From: Schistosoma haematobium
Taxonomy: Eukaryota > Platyhelminthes > Trematoda > Strigeidida > Schistosomatidae
Assembly (NCBI RefSeq): GCF_000699445.3
Contig: NC_067197.1
Span: 11,662,152-11,726,151, forward strand
Length of the DNA stretch: 64,000 nt
Direction of reading: 5' to 3'
Below, one piece after another: positions 58,685 through 64,000 of this stretch. How positions within the stretch are numbered: position 1 is the stretch's first letter; each line of letters opens with the position of its first letter. Below the pieces are notes generated by a model. That model had not been told where the DNA came from, searched no databases, and saw only the letters and a program-made list of their open reading frames with translations. A program made the position numbers and the translations under genes.

Positions 58685-60400
58685 CTTTTATTTAGTTTTG
58701 TTTCAAAAAAATATAAATAAAATGTTTCACAATAGATCTAGATATTTATATATGTATATAAATTGGCTATTTGATAAGTAATATTGTACTCTGTATTTTC
58801 ATTTCATACGTTTCATTTATTTCTAAGACATCTGTCTATTGTTTCTATGCTTCCCATCATTGATTCATTCAATCTAGATTTCAATCACTTGTTTTAGGTT
58901 AGACAAATATAGAAACGAGCATAAACAATAGAAAAATCTAATACAAAATTGTATAGTTCCACTTCACTAGTTTTGACATCTAAAAAAACATACACACACA
59001 CACTAGAAAATCAACCGGAAGAAAAGAAAAAGAAAGTTTCTAAAAATGAATGAAAAACGAAAAATAAACTAAGTCAAAGTATGAATAATATGAATTATTA
59101 AAAAGGAACTCAAGATTGCTTAGTTAATGGCCTACCCATATGTGAACAGTGTTTGGAATCAAACTAATATTTAAATATTTTCAATCTACACTTATCCTTT
59201 TTTGCTTAATGAGCTTTATATGAATCAGTACAGAGGAAACTTCTGTGATTTATAATTACCATTTGATGGGTAAATGAGAGTGCAGTCTGAGTCGCTAATA
59301 TTATATGTTTATAAGAGTTGAAAGGATAGTCTGTATATGCATTGATATTTATCAAGTTAACAGTTCCGAACATATACAGTAGTTAACACTGTCGATTAGT
59401 TGCCTCACCAATATGAAATTGTTATTAGTTAATACAAATATTCTCAAACACAAATATTTTCTTCATTAAGATGATTTCAAAGATCAAACATTTCGTTAAA
59501 CAAACCATCAACTACTATTATGTCGGCTGAATACTCTGCATTGGTTAGAGAATCTACCCAAAATATTATTCATATGAAGTTAAACAATAAATATAATTAT
59601 CTTTGACGGTGATTAATTGATATAATCCACTAATTGCTTTAATATCGTTATAAATACCAGTAAGATTATGACAATTTGATGCAAAAAACCAGTATGTCGG
59701 TGAAAAGGTTCTATTTGAATTTAACTGTGCCAATGAACAATTAAGTGTAAAAAACAAGTATACTCTAAAAGCTTATTAACGACAGAATAGACAAAACCGA
59801 AGGAAAAGAAAGAATACAATGGAACTGGAATGACAAAATATAAAGCAGTTAATATCAAGGTCTGAATAAAATGATATAAGATATGATGTTTCCTATAGCT
59901 TTGTCAATAAGCTTTATAATTGTAATCTTCACCTTCAGTAGATAAGTTGCATAAAGTCAATTAATCAAGCAATCAGTTAATCATTTATGAATGGCATAGT
60001 ACCTGACACAAATTCTTATTTCTTCAAGATATCACAAATTGTATCACAATAGTAAGAGGAAATGAATAAGATAGAAACCAACTAACTCAAAATAAACAAT
60101 CACGTTTTAAATAAGACTATGAAATAAAAGTTGAAAATATAATGAGATGATATATCTCTGGTTATGTCCACCAATGATGTGACACATAACCGAAGGTTTC
60201 GAAGTATAAGCATCTATCACACCGTAAGTCATTACAATTCATGCTACAGACATTAGTATGTCGTTTTCTTTCCACTCCTTTCCACAATATATGTCTCATT
60301 GCTTTTTGAAAGGTGTCTCAAATTATTAATTTTATTTATATTTATTTATTGTTATCGTTTATTTTGTCTTCATAAAACTACATATCAATGTAGCTTGCCT
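58685..60400. other. No recognisable gene
   Basis: AT-rich; a short CA run near 58993-59003. No supported features. Confidence 0.4.
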
Positions 60401-60404
60401 TAAA

Positions 60405-60545
60405 ACCCAGAACACGCGTTCCATCCGATTTGAGATTCTTCGACTGAGTGTACCGGCATCTCAGAGTTGATGTTCACTCTGAGATTTGGATTTACTACAT
60501 TTTACCGTAAAACTCAACGCGTTATCCACCTAGCGATTGATTCCA
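60405..60545 (-). mobile_element. Sm-alpha-like SINE, minus copy
   Basis: The minus strand has AATCGCTAGGTGGATAACGC, TCTCAGAGTGAACATCAACT, ATGCCGGTACACTCAG and a hammerhead relic, TCGAAGAATCTCAAAT, CGGATGGAACGCGTGTTCTG. The CTGATGAG and GACGAAAC blocks are both mutated. Confidence 0.6.
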
Positions 60546-60639
60546 GAAAGTCTGTCACTTGTACAATGGGTATGAATTTTTGTTGATACTTCCACTTAGT
60601 TTTGTAATTTTATACCATTACACAAGTGTGTGACGTTTT

Positions 60640-60775
60640 AGGATTATTAGATACGTTGACATTATGTTGGAGTTTGAACCGAAATCCCGGAGTAATGACT
60701 AACATTTGGACCCAATTATATGCAAGTGATGAGTCTCAAGTAGGATGGAACACAAGTCCTGGATTTCACCGATAG
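60640..60775 (+). mobile_element. Sm-alpha-like SINE, plus copy with hammerhead relic
   Basis: It shows a B-box region (GTTTGAACCGAAATCCCGG) and GCAAGTGATGAGTCTCAAG, TAGGATGGAACACAAGTCCT, GGATTTCA. TGATGAG and GAAC survive, but C3 and U4 are shifted or lost and GAAA is incomplete. It faces the minus copy at 60405-60545 head-to-head. Confidence 0.65.
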
Positions 60776-61082
60776 CTGTATTCTTACCATTAAATATAAA
60801 ATTATATCACTGTCTATGTTCAGTCAATCCGCACAGGATGTATATATGACAACTAAGACTGATCAATTCAAACCACTGCAAACTTAATATTACTGAATAT
60901 CAATTAAGTGTATCCGAATGAAGAATGCTAAACTTCGAAATTTCCAAGTTTTTATTTTACATTGTCTAATTTTTTATCGTTAAGACTAACAGCTACTCAT
61001 TTTTTTGACGAATGAAAACAGTTATTGTGGATGATTGCTAATCGCTGAACAAAGTTTTGTCATTAATGTTAGTTCACAATAA

Positions 61083-61132
61083 TTTACAATAATTCAACTG
61101 TGAAAATACTACGATTTCCATAAATCCCCATA
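61083..61132 (+). mobile_element. Hammerhead SINE 3' end fragment
   Basis: AATTCAACTGTGAAAATACT and ACGATTTCCATAAATCCCC match the SINE 3' end seen on the minus strand at 36303-36392. Confidence 0.55.
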
Positions 61133-62081
61133 GTGATAATAATTTTTACCGACTAATTCTTTATCATATCAACTGTACCAGTTTGATTCAATCTATTCAT
61201 TAGTTATTTTTTAAAAAAAAACTATAAATTTCATCACGGTCGAGAAACGGTAATCATTTAAAACCAAAAAACATTAGACAACTGCTTCGTCTTAGGATAC
61301 TACTTCATCAGGGGGAATTAAATTACGTCACAAAATGTCGGAAATACAATTTTCTAATATTTGGAAAGTCACAAGAATATATTTGTTACTAACATACATA
61401 TGCTTAAGCCTAATAGACCACAATTTTTTTAAGGTAAATGTCGTATACAATAATGACGATTTTTCGGTCACAAGATATTTTATGATATCTCCAGTCTACT
61501 CAATTATAAATATTCCATTAACGCCTAATCCTTACATTTCATCATGCATTATGATGTCTTAATAAGATTACGAAATATTAGACTGGTTCATAGAAGGTGA
61601 CGAGAATAATCTTCGAGGAATTCTATAACTGTTAAAATAATGAATATTTAGAAATCTTGAGAGAACTGGCCTAAAATAAATCATACCATTTCAACTATTC
61701 ATTTAATGTTATCATTCTTTCATACTTCAAATACATAACATTCATATCAGCTATCTAGGTTTCATCGATTTCATTTCTTATTCCTAAATTGTTTTGTTAT
61801 GATTGTTTATTTGTTGCCTTTTTCTGTGTTATTACGAAATATGTATTCAAACGGATTAGTTAGAATTTTAGAAAAATCAAGGAAAAAATTTCAATTTTTT
61901 TTCTTTTTTTCTCTTCATTGTATCATAGTGAATAAATTTGGGCTATTAACTAGATCATCCGTAACGATGATGTACTTTGTACTTGTTTTTGACAATTATT
62001 TTATGTGCAATAAAAAACTGATAATAAAATCATATATTTGTAATAACATACTAAGTAGAAAGTTAAGTTTCTGATAATGCA

Positions 62082-62250
62082 GTATGGAGTAGCCCAGTAG
62101 TAAAGTCTCTGACTGGGAAGCTGTGTGACACGGGATTGTATCTGTCAGGGAGAACCAGTTTCCTGAAGATTACAGGTACATTTTGCTAATGAGTGCCAAA
62201 TAGCACGAATCCCAAGTTCAGGATTTCCTGTTGACTACTTCCAACCACTA
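62082..62250 (+). mobile_element. Sm-alpha-like SINE with altered stem II
   Basis: A-box region GGAGTAGCCCAGTAGTAAAG, a diverged B box (GGGATTGTATCTGTCAGG), AGGTACATTTTG, then the hammerhead-like CTAATGAG, GTGCCAAATAGCAC, GAATCCC, AGGATTTCCTGTTGACTAC. Stem II GTGC/GCAC pairs perfectly. G5 is A and the last A of GAAA is T, so catalysis is not expected. Confidence 0.75.
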
Positions 62251-62689
62251 TATTATCTCAGTATAATCTTATTTAAGTCGTTTCTTCAAACAAACTAGCT
62301 TGATATTTCAGTGTGTAAATGTTAGCTAACATAAGCGCTATTTACACATAACATTAACTCTTCATCGAACTGATTCATAGTTTGAAACATCCCACTACTT
62401 TGGTGTTTATTTATACTTTTTATAACATAGGCTCTACTATTTTCAGGAGACAAGATTGTACTCCATAAAGTATAAAAAAGGTATATGTTAAATTACTTTG
62501 AATGATCTGACTATACCGATTATATAACTGTCTTGATGGGTTCAATATTTTCATGCATCCATATAAATATTACTATATATACATATTGAAGAAAAGCCTG
62601 ATGAAGATCTAAATGATAACAACTTTGTATTCTTATATGTGTCATTCTAACTTTCAGCATGAATAATTTTGATATTTTGAAATCATCTC
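62251..62689. other. No recognisable gene
   Basis: AT-rich, no supported features. Confidence 0.4.
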
Positions 62690-62751
62690 CAAGATTTTTC
62701 ATACACATAGTTCCCTTTATTATTTTAAAGAGAGTAAGAACAAAGGTTGGT

Positions 62752-62799
62752 GCAGAATAATATGAATTCATTTTATTTCGTTAGGTTCTCATCAGCTGC
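62752..62799 (-). ncRNA. Hammerhead ribozyme motif of the Penelope-like element
   Basis: The minus strand reads GCAG, CTGATGAG, AACCTAA, CGAAA, then a hairpin (TAAAATG/CATATTA with one A-A mismatch) and TT, CTGC. Helix I GCAG/CTGC pairs 4 bp, all core positions are conserved, and cleavage would follow ATT. Stem II has only the G-C closing pair, which is the weak point. Hammerheads are known in the terminal regions of Penelope-like elements. The motif lies about 375 bases downstream of the stop codon. Confidence 0.6.
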
Positions 62800-63173
62800 T
62801 TACAACCTAAAATATTTGAAATTCAACATTATTACATATATTGACATACTTATACATAAGGGGGTGATTAAGGAAGAATAAATGTATCATGGTGTAGCGA
62901 AGATTCCGATAGAGTTAATGAGGTCATAAAATTTTGTTTCGAATATATAGAGTTTGGGAGGGAAGGTTCCAGAAAATTGAAATAGTGATTAGAAATCATG
63001 GAATTAAAACACATTAGACGATTATGTAATGAAGTGACTGAAAGTAGATTAATGTTAATAAAGAGAGATATGAATTGAAATTGGTCACTTATGAATGATG
63101 GAATTATAGAATTCAGAAAGAGTTGAAATGACGTAATAAAAATAAATAAAAATGAAAGGGGGTGGGGTGAATG

Positions 63174-63822
63174 TTACCAGGGCAAAGAAAGATTTATTAC
63201 TGTTTCTTTTTGTATACAAAGATCTGGTTTTAAACGTTTGATTGTTATTGCTTCGGCGAATTTCAAAAAGTTTGAATTTGATTGTTTGTTGATCACCTTG
63301 AAGGACTTCAGTATATCGACTTGGTGTCCTGTGTCAAGGAGATGTCTTGCGACAGCGCTGCTAAATACTTTTAGTCCGTTTGATCTCAAACTCTTTGGAA
63401 TATGTTCTTTGAATCGGACGTAGGCTCTCCTTTCTGTTCTACCAATGTAACTGCTTTGGCAGATACATGTAAATTTGTATACACAGTTAGTGGTAACATG
63501 AAAGGGATACCTGTCGACCTTTGATTGTGTCAAAGAACATGTCGTTTTGGACAGGACAATCAATTTAGCTGCAGGATATGTTTTTGTCAGTGCAGTTTTT
63601 AGTCTCATATTGATTGACCCTGTGACATTATCGCCTTTGAACTTGAGTTGAATAAAAACAGGTTTTATATTTACTGTAGTTTCTTTGGGTATTTTATCTT
63701 CATATACGATTATTATTGTTACTTTTTCAGTTATAATGTTGCAATGGATCCTGTTATCATCATCACCATCAAAATAGTCATCTTTTAGTTTCTTTTCTAA
63801 AAAAACGTTTTCGAATTTTGAT
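63174..63822 (-). CDS. Penelope-like GIY-YIG endonuclease domain (fragment)
   Basis: A minus-strand frame is open from 63822 to the TAA at 63174-63176, about 215 codons, with no start needed because it continues a longer polyprotein. The N-terminal part has IKPVFIQLKFKGDNVTGSIN, the linker between RT and endonuclease. The GIY-YIG-type domain follows: CVYKFTCICQSSYIGRTERR (the YIG motif), AYVRFKEHIPK with the conserved Arg, VARHLLDTGH, and KFAEAITIKRLKPDLCIQKE with the catalytic Glu, ending NLSLPW. The cysteines before YIG fit Penelope-like endonucleases. The domain has no stop or frameshift, but the RT is missing, so the copy is dead. Confidence 0.85.
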
Positions 63823-63845
63823 TATTTTTTAAACTAATTTCTGTT

Positions 63846-64000
63846 GTGGGACTCCTCAGTGGCAGTGCGCATCAACGATCCTGTCTCATGAGATTCGAAC
63901 CCAGAACCTATCAGTCACGCGCGCGAATGTTTAACCTCTAGACCATTGAAGCGATCGGCATCCAACGGTGTTAATGTCTAACTTCAACTAATCCACGAAA
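63846..64000 (-). mobile_element. Hammerhead SINE, 5' part, running off the window
   Basis: The minus strand reads CGTGGATTAGTTGAAGTTAG, ACATTAACACCGTTGGATGC, the A-box region TCAATGGTCTAGAGGTTAAA, a B box (CTGGGTTCGAATCTC), GTTGATGCGCACTGCCACTG, AGGAGTCCCAC. It stops inside ribozyme stem II. CCA is inserted in front of CTGAGGAG, and the rest of the element is missing. The 5' end lies beyond the window. Confidence 0.8.

Larger units (their letters stand above)
62690..63822 (-). mobile_element. Penelope-like element, 3' part
   Basis: It comprises the GIY-YIG reading frame (63174-63822) and about 480 bp of downstream sequence with a hammerhead-like motif at 62752-62799. The downstream part is the same sequence that occurs twice, inverted, at 25476-26001. 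The reverse transcriptase part expected upstream is missing; a hammerhead SINE in the same orientation lies just beyond 63846. Penelope-like elements are known in schistosomes. Confidence 0.85.

Noticed and set aside
1..64000. CRISPR arrays, operons, ribosome binding sites, bacterial terminators
   Set aside because: The window is clearly eukaryotic (introns, LINEs, SINEs, rDNA fragment). No regularly spaced short repeats with unique spacers were seen.

Overview
The window reads as a piece of nuclear genome from a flatworm, most likely a blood fluke (Schistosoma). It is AT-rich with many (TA)n, (TTA)n and GACT-type microsatellites and almost no host coding sequence. It is crowded with decayed RTE-clade LINEs, tRNA-like SINEs that carry hammerhead-ribozyme cores (the Sm-alpha type known from schistosomes), and a Penelope-like element. 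The species cannot be fixed from this sequence alone.

Host genes: the left edge (310 to about 2595, + strand) holds what looks like the 3' end of a spliced gene. Three exons have agreeing splice phases; the last gives only two codons before the stop and is followed by AATAAA. A second, weak candidate is a short ATG-containing exon at 13635-13682. No other host exon could be supported, so 2.6-64 kb is intergenic or very long intron.

Mobile DNA: the best preserved copy is an RTE LINE at 14605-17335 (+), 5'-truncated, with one in-frame stop and one frameshift. At least nine shorter relatives lie at 12.6, 21.3, 22.4, 26.8, 29.2, 30.8, 35.9, 37.0, 47.5 and 51.6 kb. A second RTE subfamily (- strand, 44500-45820) is split by a complete SINE with an 11-bp target-site duplication. 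Its 3' ends recur at 1.5, 14.1, 26.4 and 58.6 kb. A Penelope-like GIY-YIG reading frame with its 3' region fills 62690-63822 (-), and two copies of that 3' region form a large inverted repeat at 25476-26001. Four copies of an unclassified repeat with a TAAA-rich 3' tail lie at 38.3, 41.9, 49.0 and 52.8 kb.

Ribozymes: hammerhead cores or relics occur in three settings: a SINE type whose helix I is GCACTG/CAGTGC, an Sm-alpha-like type with a CCAAATA stem-II loop, and the 3' region of the Penelope-like element. Most are mutated at catalytic positions. The copies at 44984-45029 (-), 48174-48219 (+) and 62752-62799 (-) keep the conserved core.

Other points: a 3'-terminal 18S rRNA fragment that runs into ITS1-like sequence (32018-32272, -), a MITE-like element at 19722-20031, a long near-perfect hairpin at 46942-47063, a 120-bp direct repeat at 53.6/53.9 kb, and inverted copies of an unknown repeat at 3.6-4.0 and 5.2-5.6 kb. 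Long stretches between these hold nothing I can identify.
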